Position numbers and translations under genes: made by a program. Below, one piece after another: positions 53,299 to 64,000 of a stretch of 64,000 nucleotides of DNA. How positions within the stretch are numbered: position 1 is the first letter of the stretch; every line of letters begins with the position of its first letter. Origin of the DNA: Chaetomium olivaceum (Eukaryota > Ascomycota > Sordariomycetes > Sordariales > Chaetomiaceae); the NCBI GenBank assembly GCA_039881045.1, contig JAYWVB010000025.1:124001-188000 (forward strand), read 5' to 3'. The notes beneath the pieces were generated by a model, which made no database searches, was not told the DNA's origin, and saw nothing but the letters and a program-made list of their open reading frames with translations.

Positions 53299-56200
53299 TG
53301 TGGCCGGGGAGGGCTAACTGTGGATGTGGATGAGCGCACATGCTGCGTATGCAATGCATTCTGCAGCAAGGATGAGTTGGGACGAAGGGACGGAAAATGG
53401 GAAAGTGGTGTTTGTGTCCGGAAGGGGTTGGGAGGGGACGGGTTGTTGGCCAATTGCGGGCTGATTTCAACCAAATTGATGAAGCACCCCCTCGGACAAC
53501 TGTACACAGGAGTTAACTTTGTCGATGTAAGTAGTATGTGCATACACATGTGCATGCATCCATGCGTAACTTATCCAGAACGACTGGCGGTCTGCCTCAG
53601 GTCGTGCGACGGTGGGTTACTGGATGTCGGTATGGAGATATGGACCTGTAGGGCGAGCAGGTACTTCGTCGGGGTCATTTACATGTTGCAGAGAATGCCC
53701 GAGTGCAGGATCTGTGGAGAGAGAAACGCAGGAAGAAATGAATAACTATGGTATCCGTACTTCGTACGTGCAGGGGAATCTGGGAATCTCACCGCTCCCC
53801 GTTTGTAATTCCCGGAAGCTTACGGGGCACTCCCCGGTCCAAGGACGGCTGGCCGCCGCATCAAACAGCCGGGAGGCCGCCAACGCCGGGACCGGGAAGT
53901 GTCGCGAGATGAAGCCGGGTGGAAACAAGCCCTGTGGCCAAGACTTTCCGGTCGGATCTGGAGTGGAGCAGAGTTGGGGATCCCATCCCGCGCTCGAGGG
54001 ACGTTGGCTGCCAAGATAGGGACTAATACATGCGATGTCGTGCTGTGTCGTGGCTTCAGTGCCATCGCGTCCAATGCTGTTGACTGATGTTCACTTTGGA
54101 AACGTAAACTATGTTGAAAACGGAGAGGCGTCGGTGATCTCTCCTCTCTTGGTGCAGCCTTTCCAGCGACTGGCTTTCGAGTTCCCTGCTGTGGAACAGT
54201 GGGACGTCTCAAGACGTTGTGGAGCGACATCACAGCTTGCTGCATCTCAACTCCAGTGCATATGGGAACTTCAACGAGGCAGGGTGGCAGGGCAGCGACG
54301 TGGCGGTTGAAGCTGTGAAATAATGGCACGGAAGGAAAAAGAGAAACCGGGGACGCTGTATCAGGAAAGACGGCCACATTGAATCTGGCCAAAAGGCCAC
54401 AAACAGCAGCTCGGCGGGGCGCTGGCAGCTGGCACCCCAGGCTCGTGCATGATTACGAAAGAAGTCCAGTCTTCTCGGCCCAGGCCGTCCTTGCCCTGAG
54501 ACTTTCACAGTAACACGATCCGGCCAGAGCAGGTGCAACCGCATGTACATACACACATACAGTACACGGTATTACCTACTCGGTTCTAGTACTGTAGGGA
54601 AGGAGCGAGGGAGCTCGTTTAAGTGTCGGTTGGCAGGGACCCTGGGGTGCAGGAGCAAGACATTGCAGGCGAAATCGGGGCTACTGGCTACCCAGGCGGA
54701 ACATGCAGAGGGGGCGCACAGGGAATCTGAGGGATTGCTGATTCCATGCAACGTCAAGACATCTTTGGAACTCCCGATTTCAGACAAGGCGGTATCCACA
54801 TTACACAACCCCAACAACCGCCCTCTTCTCATCCCACGAGCACGTTCCAATAAGCCACCCAAGTACGAAGTAGGGAGACGGAGCCCGGGGCCGCCCGGAC
54901 GATGTTTCCATGGCTCGCAAGCAAGAATAGCAAACCTGGCCAGGACCTCTCCGTCGATCCAGCATTCCATCCCATTACATAAAGCTCAAAGCTCTTTGGG
55001 GGTCGCGTACCTGCCGTTGCACCGTTGTTAATTACCAACCCGTTTTCCGCCACTCACCTTGCCCTTCTCGTTTTCCTTGTTTCTCGGGCTCCGCTATGTA
55101 GTACACTACTTGAACCCTGAACCGTCCATTCCCTCGGCAGGCTGACGTCTCGGACACTTCATCGCGCCCAGCCCTGCTCTTGCCCCCCAGCCCGCCCTGA
55201 ACCAGTCCACCTGGTCTGTGGCCTCGAGGTCGGTCGTGCCTGTCTTAGGCCAACGGCTAGCGCCCTTCCCACACCCGAACAACTCACACTTGGAGCATTG
55301 GCGCTCTGTTGCTACATTCATCTATTAGTGCACTGCCAGGTCACACCAGAAAAGCGTGAGCCGAGAAGGCTGTGACTGCGACTCAAAGACTGGGTCTCCC
55401 CGCCGCCAACTTCGTCATTCTTCCCGTTGCGATCAGCAGACAACGGGGTTTGCCTCCGGTCGCCTCATGCTGTAGCCCAGCACGCCCAGCACTTTCCAAG
55501 CAAATAAAACTTTGCTGCTCGCGACTTGGTACTACCGTAAACAGCAGTCAGCAAGCAGCCCAAGCCGATCGACGACAACAAACCCACCACTGCCCTGCGT
55601 TAACGATAACCACCGTCCATCTGAGCCATCCTAGGAACCATTCATAATCCTTCTTTTTCTCACCATGTCGAGCCACCGCCTGACCACGCAGTCATCTGCC
55701 CTGGGCGGTCGCAACTAGCAGCTACTAGAAGAACACACTGCCTCGCCTCCGGAGAGCAATGTTTTTTTTGAAGACGAATAGAAATCGAGAAAAACAAACC
55801 GGGACCAGAATAAAAAAGGAGGAATAACATCCATCCGCCTTTCCAGCTTCCCACCTCAAGCTCCACTCCCCTCCACCCCACTTGGCTCACCCTTCGACCT
55901 GTCTGGATTTTTCTCGCACCCTTTTAAAAAGTCGAGGCCTTTTTCCAGTCTAAAATTTCCCTCCCTTCTTTTCACGGAGGACCGAGGATCTCTTCAACAC
56001 TCGACAACCGCCGTTTTGTGATCGGTTCAGGCGACACCACCCGGGCTTTGCCCACTCACCCTAGGCGTTCCTCGCCGCCAAGCTTGCTGTTGCTTGCATA
56101 AGCGCAGTGACTTAAACACACTCTCCGACTCGACTCGCTTGCGTCGCTTGCACCGACTCGCTCTCGCTCTCACCGGGTGACCAACCCTTGCATCATCAAC

Positions 56201-56338
56201 ACTCTTGGACTTCCAGTCCTTTCGACGCCAGGAAACTTCCCTCGGACCTCGTCTCCGATCGACCGCGGCATTCCTGAATTTGCACGGAATTTGCACCGAC
56301 TTTTGCACCCTCAAAGCTCTCTCTACTGTTCGCCCATC

Positions 56339-57865
56339 ATGACATCCTCGGGGCATTCTGTGGCATCTGCCTCGCCGAGGGCCTCGCCCCGGATCTCGCC
56401 GCGCTCTTCGCAGCCGCCGTCGATCAGATCGGTCGAAGCTCCGACCAAGTCGCCTAAAATGAACGGTCTAAACGGACTGCCGGTTATTCCCGCCGGCGGC
56501 GTGGAGAACCTGCAGAAGCCTGCCGAGAAGGGCTCCATGAAAGACAGGTTGACCCGCATGTTCTCGACCAAAGACGCCTCCTCGCGTGCCGCGACACCCG
56601 ATATCAACGGCACCGCCCCGGCCAAGAAACCACTGGATGGAACCCCGACCGCAACGTCACCGCCTCCTACCAAGCCGGCCACTGCCAAGGAGCCGCCGCA
56701 GCGCTTCCTGCTTAACCTGGAGGCCCAGGGCGGCCACGAGCACCACTTGAAGTCCAGCCGTCGGCAGGAGAAGCTCACCGACCTGATCAAGAGCTTTCTT
56801 GGCAGGAAACCGGAGCAGGTGCCGGACCACGACCTCTCCTTGGTGTCCAACTGGGTCGACAACCTGAGACAGGAGAAGGATGGCGCTTCGCCCGAGAAGA
56901 AGACGGCGACAAATCCGTCGGCATCCCTGGTGGAGAAGTACGGCAAGTGCCAAGAGATTGTGGGGCGGGGTGCTTTCGGCATCGTGAGGATATCGCACAA
57001 GAAGCTGGACAATGGTCTGGGTGAGAAGCTCTATGCCGTCAAGGAGTTCTGCCGGCGGCCCGAGGAGACGGAGAAAAAGTACAGCAAGCGCCTGACAGCC
57101 GAGTTTTGCATCTCCTCGTCGCTTCGCCACCCTAACGTCATCCACACCCTCGACCTGCTCAAGGACTCCAAGGGCGACTACTGCGAGGTGATGGAGTTCT
57201 GCGCCGGCGGTGACCTGTACACGCTCGTCTTGTCAGCCGGTAAGCTCGAAGTGCAAGAGGCCGATTGTTTCTTCAAGCAGATGATGCGTGGAGTCGAGTA
57301 CATGCACGAGATGGGTGTCGCCCACCGCGATCTGAAGCCCGAGAACCTGCTTCTGACGACCCATGGCGCCATCAAGATCACCGATTTCGGCAACGGCGAG
57401 TGCTTCCGCATGGCTTGGGAGGACGACGCACACATGGTGTCCGGCCTCTGCGGGTCAGCTCCATACATCGCCCCTGAAGAGTACACCGCCAAGGAGTTCG
57501 ACGCTCGCGCAGTCGATGTTTGGGCATGTGGTGTCATTTACATGGCCATGCGGACCGGTCGCCACCTCTGGCGAGTCGCCCGGAAGGAAGAGGACGAGTT
57601 CTATACTCGCTATCTCGAAGGCCGTCGGGACGAGGAGGGTTATGGCCCGATTGAGGCACTGCACAGGGTAAGTGTCTCGGACAAACAAAGGATCGACGGA
57701 GGATCTGCCATGATATTAACTCACAATCACCAGGCTCGTTGCAGAAACGTAATCTACTCTATACTAGACCCCAACCCGGGGCGGAGAATCACCGCCTCCC
57801 AAGTTCTGAAATCCGAGTGGGGCCGCGAGATACAACTCTGCAAAGCTGGCGAAGAGGGTCTCTAA
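56339..57865 (+). CDS. SAT4: Sat4/Hal4-like serine/threonine kinase (Npr/Hal5 family)
   Basis: A fungal-specific kinase family that controls plasma-membrane transporters; yeast Sat4/Hal4 activates the Trk potassium uptake system. Exon 1 56339-57667, intron 57668-57733 (GTAAGT...CAG), exon 2 57734-57865; 486 residues. A Ser/Pro-rich N-terminus (about 120 residues) with SPRASPRISPRSS precedes the kinase domain at about 200-485: IVGRGAFGIVRISHKK, LYAVKEFCRR, a conserved SSLRHPNVIHTLDLL, VAHRDLKPENLLL (catalytic Asp near 330), DFGNGECFRMAW, and GLCGSAPYIAPEEY. The block VDVWACGVIYMAMRTGRHLW is a Hal4/Hal5 signature. ATG 56339 was chosen as the first in-frame start followed by family-like sequence; an upstream in-frame ATG at 56177 lies in leader-like sequence. 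The intron is 66 nt without a stop, so its retention would add 22 residues. Confidence 0.93.
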   Translation: MTSSGHSVASASPRASPRISPRSSQPPSIRSVEAPTKSPKMNGLNGLPVIPAGGVENLQKPAEKGSMKDRLTRMFSTKDASSRAATPDINGTAPAKKPLDGTPTATSPPPTKPATAKEPPQRFLLNLEAQGGHEHHLKSSRRQEKLTDLIKSFLGRKPEQVPDHDLSLVSNWVDNLRQEKDGASPEKKTATNPSASLVEKYGKCQEIVGRGAFGIVRISHKKLDNGLGEKLYAVKEFCRRPEETEKKYSKRLTAEFCISSSLRHPNVIHTLDLLKDSKGDYCEVMEFCAGGDLYTLVLSAGKLEVQEADCFFKQMMRGVEYMHEMGVAHRDLKPENLLLTTHGAIKITDFGNGECFRMAWEDDAHMVSGLCGSAPYIAPEEYTAKEFDARAVDVWACGVIYMAMRTGRHLWRVARKEEDEFYTRYLEGRRDEEGYGPIEALHRVSVSDKQRIDGGSAMILTHNHQARCRNVIYSILDPNPGRRITASQVLKSEWGREIQLCKAGEEGL

Positions 57866-60749
57866 CACATGTCCCGCCAGATGGATGGTCGATGAGTCTT
57901 TCTCGCAAAAAGAAGCCCATTACCCACTGTCTGGCGGAACATGCTGTGATACATGTTGAACCCTTGCACCACAATCAATTCTGACCCCCCGACTCGAGCC
58001 CAGGCCTGGCTACCTAACATACCACTCCCACTTCCCTCTCCTCCCCTGCCCAAAATCTCTAATCCGATGACGCCCCCCATAATGCCCCTGCACTACAACA
58101 TAGCACCACATAGCAGAGGCGACGATGGCTTATCACGTATCACGACACGGAATGCCTCGGTTCGGGCCAGCATCGGAGTTTGGAGTTCGTCCTTTCCATT
58201 TTGTCATCTGTTCCGTCGGGCGGTCTTAGTCGTTTTTGTTCTGTTTGTTTTTATATTTCTTTTTTTGTTAAACAGGGAGACGGTTGGCAATTTGCTCTTT
58301 TCGCGCTGGGCGGCCTAGATACATTTTTTTCTAAACCCATGAACATTCGTTCTCGTCGATTAAATCACCCAGTTCTCAGTTGGTGGCTACATCTTTCTTG
58401 CATATTCCACGCTTTACAATGTTAATCCAGCTTATGTTGATCGGGTGCAAGCAGTTGTATCTCTTGCACAAGTAGCTAAGAAATGCTACTTCTATTCTAT
58501 TCTCTCACCCTAGTAAAGCTGATTGCCTGGCCTGGTTTCCTTGCATACGTATTTGTCCGTCGGGGCTTTATTTAACCACTTCGTACCCATCAACCTTTTC
58601 CTCCACATCCTCCCTATTGCCTACATATCCCGGCTTTAGACATAATATGCGGCGCTGGAGAACTACTTGCCTCATTCACAGCTCTTCGCTCTCGGTCACA
58701 TTTGCCCCTGCGCCTGCCCTCTCTGCTTTGATGGGATTCTCGGGACAAGGGGTCGGCAGCTCCACCAGCAAGGCCACATACCTCAGCCACCTGCCATTAA
58801 GTTGGTACCGTTAAGTTAGGGCTTCCCTTGTTATATTATTTATCCGTGGCGATGCTCTTAGATTAGCTCGTCAAAGGAGGTTGCCTTCTTACATTCGTTG
58901 TTTATTATTTTGGGCTGTGAAAGAAGGACAATTAGCCACAAAATATTAGTGTAATGCGTACATGCAACAACTCCAACCCCGATGAGGGAGTCGCCCTTGT
59001 ACGGTAATGCCCACGCTCATGAGATCGTAAGCCTTCTTTCAAGTACGTCACTCCACGGCCGTGCTATAGGCATCCTCTTCTTCGATGCGCTCATCATCAC
59101 ATGTCACCAACCCGTCCACGGAACTGAAAGCCGCGCCGTCCTTCTCCGCGGCCGGCTGACATAGGGCCATGGAGTCGTTGCGTCACGATATCAGGCAGCC
59201 GGAAGGATACGGGATCAGATGATAGCCCGACCGCTGGCTTGTCATGTCGAGCATCATCATCTTGGTGTCTGACGTTGTAGACTTCCTAATGGTACAGTAC
59301 TTGTCTGTGCTGACGTTTTGGACTTCCTAACGGTACCTGCCTGTGCACTGACTCGGCATACCTAGGTCACATGGGCAGTCCATCGGAACTACCACCGTTG
59401 TTATGGTGATTGGGTTTGGGGTTTATCACTGCTCTGTTGCTAAATGGGTTGGGTGACCACTGTTATTTGTTGAGCCAGTCTGCTCATTGCTGGAGTGCCG
59501 TTCCTAGTCCACTATGTAGAGGATGCTTCCAGATCACTGCGACAAACTGCGAACAGCTACATGAGGTCAGAATATATTTGACCAGCACCGTGACGATCCC
59601 GAAGTTCCCAAGGCTTTGAGCGTGTAAAATGCGGTCTTCACCCCGTCCTACGCGCATGGCTCACCAGTTATCCAGAAGACCAAGATGCCACAAAGTTTAC
59701 AAAAGCTTTTGATATTTCACGTACAGTAAGTAGGTAGTATATATGTAAGACACCAAGAATATAACACAACAACCTCCATCCACTTCAAGCCCCTACCCCC
59801 TTACTTTTAGATCCCACCTCCTCCCACCAGGCCAACCGATGCTGATGATGATGATGATGGCGCCGGTCTTCAAGGCAAAGGATAAATTAACCGGCCAGCC
59901 AGCCAACTGGCTAGCCCACATATATGCCATCTCTGTCGTTGCCCGCCCAACCTCGTGACTGAGATCAAAAAGGCCTCACCCCTTCTTTTCTTACCTTTCC
60001 CCCATACACATCCCACACCACGGTCTCCCTCCCCATAGTACGACAAAGAAAATAAAACGACATGATTATATCCCCAATCCGGTCCCCGCCCGAGCCCCCA
60101 GGTCATCCCTTCCATTTTCCTGCCTGTTTCGGCCGAGTCCCTAACCCCCTCCGGACATCAACCAGGACACCACAAGACCCGGGGAGTATAATACCAACCA
60201 TACCCGATTAATAAAGAGGAGAGTAAAACGAAAAACGAGAGACCAAGACCCGAGTATAAACAGGGGAAAAAAAATCGAAAGAACGGGCGAGTAAGGGAGA
60301 GAGAGATAGTGAGGGAATATCAATATCAACATGGAACAAAACGAACCACCTCCGCCCGACAGGTATGTAGCTAGGTAGTAATCACAAATTCCCCACATAC
60401 ACATGGAAACAATTGAGTCCCGTCCGTTACGCCGCCAACCACCACCACCGCCACCAACCAGTCAAAGAGACAACCCATCAATAACCAACCAAACCAACCA
60501 ACCGACCAGCGAGCCAGCCAGCCAACAAGCCGTTTCCTTTCCCTCCGTCCCATGCCAGCAGCACAGCTTCAGACCTTCATACAACATCCAACTGCCGGCG
60601 GGCTACACTGCGCCCTCCGCTGTGTCTCGTCTCATCCACTAATGATATACCTACTACCGCCGCTCCGCCCCTCGATAACCACAAACCAGAAGCAGACCAT
60701 ACCACTTCGGTTGGGCGGCCCAGAAAGAAGCCAGAAGAAGAAAATCAGC
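57866..60749. other. 2.9 kb region between convergent SAT4 and the uncharacterised gene
   Basis: 3' flanks of both genes. A GAT microsatellite lies at about 59839-59858 and AACC-type repeats near 60480-60530. Open frames are under 112 codons and not supported. Confidence 0.45.
59839..59858 (+). repeat. GAT microsatellite
   Basis: About six GAT units (one interrupted) in noncoding sequence. Confidence 0.7.
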
Positions 60750-62395
60750 TCAAGAGTGGAACAGATCCCAAGCGCGGGAGCACAGGCCCAAGAACTCCTT
60801 CTTCTTCGCCTCGATGGTCTCCGGGCTGTCGCGGCCCTCGCCGAACGGGCCTCTCCTGGCACTGGGCGGGGGGGCGCCAAAGGGTAGCGGCATCGGCTGG
60901 TGTGGTTGGTGGGACTGGTGGTGCTGGTGCGATTGGGGCGCGGCCGGGGCCGGACGCCCGCCGTTGCCGAGCGGTGGGCTGCCTTCCTCGTACTCGGCGC
61001 GCCTCCGCTTCATGCTGTTCGGGCCGCTCGGACTGCTCGGGCCGGGACCAGGAGGTGGGCCTTGGTGGCTGTTGTTAAGGGTCCTGCTGCTGGTGGAAGC
61101 GAGGCCGGAGTCAGCATGGGTTGGGGGTGGCCCGTAATGGTTGTGGTTTTGGTGGTGTTGGCTATGGTTATGGTTGTGGGCATTGCTATTGTGTTGGTTT
61201 TGCGGGTAATCCCGGGGTGCCTGCGGGGGGGAAGGCGGCGTCGGGGGTTGGTGGCCGCCGTAGCGTACTAACTTTGGTAGGAGCTCCGGCCGCCCGCCCG
61301 CCAGCTCGGCTTGGGCTTCCTCGGCTGACTTGTACTCACGCGAGCGCGCGGACTGCGGCATGGGTGGGTGGTGCGGGGATGGGAGGGGTGCCCGGCTCTG
61401 GTTCGCAAACATGGCGTGGCCGCTCGACTCGGGGTGCCCCGAGAGGCCCTGACCGAAAACGTCGGCGATTGGGGGAAGCCGGTTGTTGGTCTGATTGGCT
61501 TGCACGTGGTGGATGTGCGATGTGCTGGCGAGATTTGAAGGCTGGTTGGTGATGTGTCGCGTGAGTGGGTGTGGGTTGTGTCTCCCCGTGAAGGTTTGGT
61601 GAAGGGGTGCCGACTGAATAACTCTCTCATTGGCGAATTGCTCGTGCGAAGGAGCGACAATGCTTAGACCTGGCGGTGCGCCGCGCTTGCGAGCGAGGCC
61701 GGGCGTTTTCGCGGCGAAGTGGCCCGGCTCCTTATCCTTCTCAGGGCCATCTCCTAGTTTCGCTGACTGTTGTTGTAACCTCGCTTCGATGATCTGTCGT
61801 TGGTGCTCCCTGACACTCATGCTGCGGTTCAACTGTTCCTGCTCGGTGGCATCCTTCGGCACGAAGCCTGGCGACAGACACGCGATGCCAACCTCCTGAA
61901 TTACCAAACCATCGCGAGCGGTTAGGGGGCGGCCGGTGGCTGGAGATACGATGCTCGTGTTCTTTGAGAGATCGAGCTTTCGCGGCCGGTGGCGGGCGGT
62001 TTGCATGCCGGGAGAACCGGGTTCCTTCTTAACAATTATTTTCGGTCCTCCGACATTTCGGGAGCTGTGCGTCGTCAAAATAACGTATTAGCCATGTGCA
62101 TCAAGCAAACACAAGTCGAGGTCGCATATATGTTCTCCGGGTTGGCTTACGCGCTAGGGGGAGACGATTTCTGTGTGTTTGCGGTCGCACCCAATCCCCT
62201 CGGGCTACCGCTACCGGATCGCGGTTGTTGTGCAGGCGCGTTGTTCGAGGCCGAGGGCGCCGGCGGAGGAGGAGGCGGGGCCGGTGCTGTCTTATGGGCG
62301 CTCGGTGAAGCTGATGACGGGGGAGGAAGGTCAGAGCCGTAAGTCGGCCTGTCGTGGGGAGCAGGAGAAAGAGCCATTGCAACGGCGGTGCTCAT
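60750..62395 (-). CDS. Uncharacterised low-complexity protein
   Basis: Two exons on the minus strand: 62151-62395 and 60750-62064, with an 86-nt intron (GTAAGC...CAG; split codon GC|C), giving 519 residues. I recognise no named domain. Exon 1 is Pro/Ser/Ala-rich. Exon 2 opens with a compact, ordered-looking part: SRNVGGPKIIVKKEPGSPG, RPRKLDLSKNTSIVSPATG, VIQEVGIACLSPGFVPKDA, and a helical QLNRSMSVREHQRQIIEARL. The middle is rich in His, Asn, Gln and Pro. A probable nuclear localisation signal, SMKRRRAEYEEG, precedes the C-terminus, which ends in a second ordered helix, ETIEAKKKEFLGLCSRAWDL. The IVKKEP motif resembles a sumoylation site. A nuclear regulator is a reasonable guess, not a finding. 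The frame is intact and the splice sites are good, so the gene is probably real. Confidence 0.78.
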
Positions 62396-64000
62396 GATCG
62401 GTGTGTGGCTCCGCGCGGTGGTGTCGTTCGTGTAGTAGAAATTACTTTTGGAAATATCCGATGGGATTCGGCCACGGAGCGTCGCTCGATGGAAACCCCG
62501 AATATCGAGGGGCAGGATGTGCCGGGAGAGGAAATATGGCCGCCTGAATGAACGCGCAAACGGATCAAGCGAGGTTGCGGCGGCGGGAAAGGGGGCCGTC
62601 GTGTTGGGCCTGGAACCCAGAAATCCTACGGGCGACCTTCTTTCGTCTGCTGTTGCGACGCCGAGGGATTCGTCCGTGGACGTACAGAAACAACAACAGT
62701 AAAAATTAGAGAAAAGGATGAAGATCGCGGGCAAAGCGAGGCCGCTTCAGGCCGAGCGATCTGCGGTTATGTGTGTGTGTGATTAATCGTGGGTACGTCT
62801 GATTACCGCACCGATCTAGAAGAATCGTCTGAGCGAAGGTGGTGCTCTTCTAGCCTGGGCGCTTCCGGAGGCTGTCAGAGGCTGGGGCCACAGTGTGAAC
62901 CTGGAAGGGCGGAGTGAATGTGCTGCTGCTGGCGCCTGCCGCACTTGCCCCTTTTCGGCAGTTCGAGTGTGGCCGGTGGCCGGGGGGGGGGAAGACGGAA
63001 CCTGCAGGGCCCCTGCGTTTCGAGGGCGCTTGGTGCGTGAGGTTCGCCGCGTGGTCGGAACTCCTCGGCCGGTGGTGGTTTGGTACAAAACGTATTGCCA
63101 CACCACACACACACCACACACAAACAGCTTCGAAATCCTTTTTTTTGTGCGTCGTTCGAATTATCTCTTCTTCTCCTGGCTCCTCGAAATGAACGGCTTG
63201 GGAACACCTGGTGTGATCAAGTGGCGTTCTGTGTGACAGATGCGGCTGGATGATCCTGGCCGCGAAGCAATATTCGGATATGTGTGCCGTAGACTGGCTC
63301 GAATAGGTCGGGGGCAGTGGAGGGACCAAACTGCAGGGCTGTGGTGCTGGGAAAACCGGCTGCAGAACGGGAGGGAGGGGAGGGGAACCGTTCAAACCTG
63401 CAGTGCGGCGGGAGGGGAATTATTATTAAAGTATCCGTAACAGTCTAACAGACTCGGCGAGGTCTGGACGTGGACTATGTTCGACAAGGGGGCATCCCGA
63501 AGGGGTTGCCCAGGATAATGAAGTCAGGATGATGAGGGGCTATCTGTGAGACGCGGGAAACCTGAACCTTTTTTTAGGGCGACGCACACATGTCGGGACA
63601 AGACCCCCGGCGACAGTTGGAAACCAGCAACAGCGCCGAGACCCGGCCCTGTTTCTCGTAACGAGAGAGGTGGGACCACGAGGGAAAAAAGGGCGCTGCC
63701 ACCCGCGTGCGAGATCTCTGGCGAATCCGCACATGCATTTTCTCCCCTCGCCGTTACAAGTGTCAGGTGGGAAAGTGAGCTGGATGACTGCGATCCAGTG
63801 GTTCTAGTGTTTGAGGTTCGCCGTCGTGGGGCACTGAGTGGAGGCCTAGAGGTCTTGGCCGAAGCTGCCCCATGCAACAACACCCCTGGAGCGATCGATG
63901 TCTCCGAGTTGTCGATGAATTTCCGTGACGGTGAGACCGCCTTGCGACCAGCTCCCTGCTGTGCCCCGCGGCGCTGTCCATGGTGAGCATCCCGATATTT
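62396..64000. other. right-end region without a supported gene
   Basis: About 1.6 kb upstream of the uncharacterised gene, to the window edge. It contains a GT-rich stretch at about 62769-62782 and a CA-rich stretch at about 63100-63125. Open frames on both strands overlap heavily and show no domain. Confidence 0.4.

Larger units (their letters stand above)
50725..56338. other. 5.6 kb region without a firmly supported gene
   Basis: A G14 homopolymer lies at 50784-50797. Minus-strand open frames at 51718-53298 look more protein-like than the rest and are discussed as a possible decayed gene. The last 1.3 kb before 56339 is C/T-rich with no long frame and is probably the promoter and leader of the Sat4-like kinase. 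Confidence 0.4.

Noticed and set aside
59446..59462. GGGTTGGGTGACCACTG, similar to part of fungal 5S rRNA
   Set aside because: The rest of the 5S sequence and its ends are absent nearby.

Overview
The window looks like a stretch of a filamentous ascomycete chromosome, most likely a Sordariomycete (Sordariales, perhaps Chaetomiaceae; the family is an inference). The reasons are a GC-rich sequence, compact multi-exon genes with mostly 47-170 nt introns (GTRNGT donors, CTAAC-like branch sites, YAG acceptors), and a set of conserved fungal single-copy genes. No mobile element, CRISPR array, rRNA or tRNA gene and no secondary-metabolite cluster was recognised.

Layout. 0-0.7 kb: 3' truncated V-ATPase proteolipid gene (-). 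3.0-4.5 kb: yapsin-like aspartyl protease (+). 5.5-6.7 kb: NmrA-like NAD(P)-binding protein (+). 7.3-8.6 kb: Rae1/Gle2 mRNA-export WD40 protein (+). 9.85-12.9 kb: Puf3-type Pumilio protein (-). 12.9-18.4 kb: long gap with no supported gene. 18.4-18.9 kb: small single-pass membrane protein (+). 20.1-23.4 kb: GPI13 ethanolamine-phosphate transferase (+). 24.2-26.7 kb: cobalamin-independent methionine synthase (-). 28.1-32.6 kb: Pan1 endocytic scaffold (+). 32.6-37.0 kb: gap with polypyrimidine tracts. 37.0-39.4 kb: forkhead transcription factor (+). 40.9-41.8 kb: Atg101 (-). 42.4-43.3 kb: 2EXR-domain protein (-). 43.8-45.7 kb: Pex3 (+). 46.3-47.05 kb: TRAPP subunit Bet5 (-). 48.1-50.7 kb: CaMKK-like kinase (+). 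50.7-56.3 kb: gap with a possibly decayed gene. 56.3-57.9 kb: Sat4/Hal4-like kinase (+). 60.7-62.4 kb: uncharacterised low-complexity protein (-). 62.4-64.0 kb: no supported gene.

The genes are housekeeping functions (membrane traffic, GPI anchors, peroxisomes, autophagy, methionine, mRNA export and decay, kinase signalling). They are interspersed on both strands and do not form a pathway cluster. I found no evidence for an undescribed multi-gene system.

The strongest unexpected signal is technical or evolutionary. At least five, probably seven or eight, conserved genes or gene ends switch reading frame by a single base, mostly at G/C runs (VMA, PUF, GPI13, forkhead, PEX3, CaMKK twice, possibly the protease tail). 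The intervening exons are otherwise intact, so uncorrected single-base indels in the assembly are the simplest explanation. Biologically, the most useful observations are the fully readable Pumilio RNA code (predicted target UGUAUAUA), a TGTATATA element downstream of PEX3, two stop-free in-frame introns (ATG101, SAT4), and promoter or UTR repeats near the NmrA and MET6 genes.
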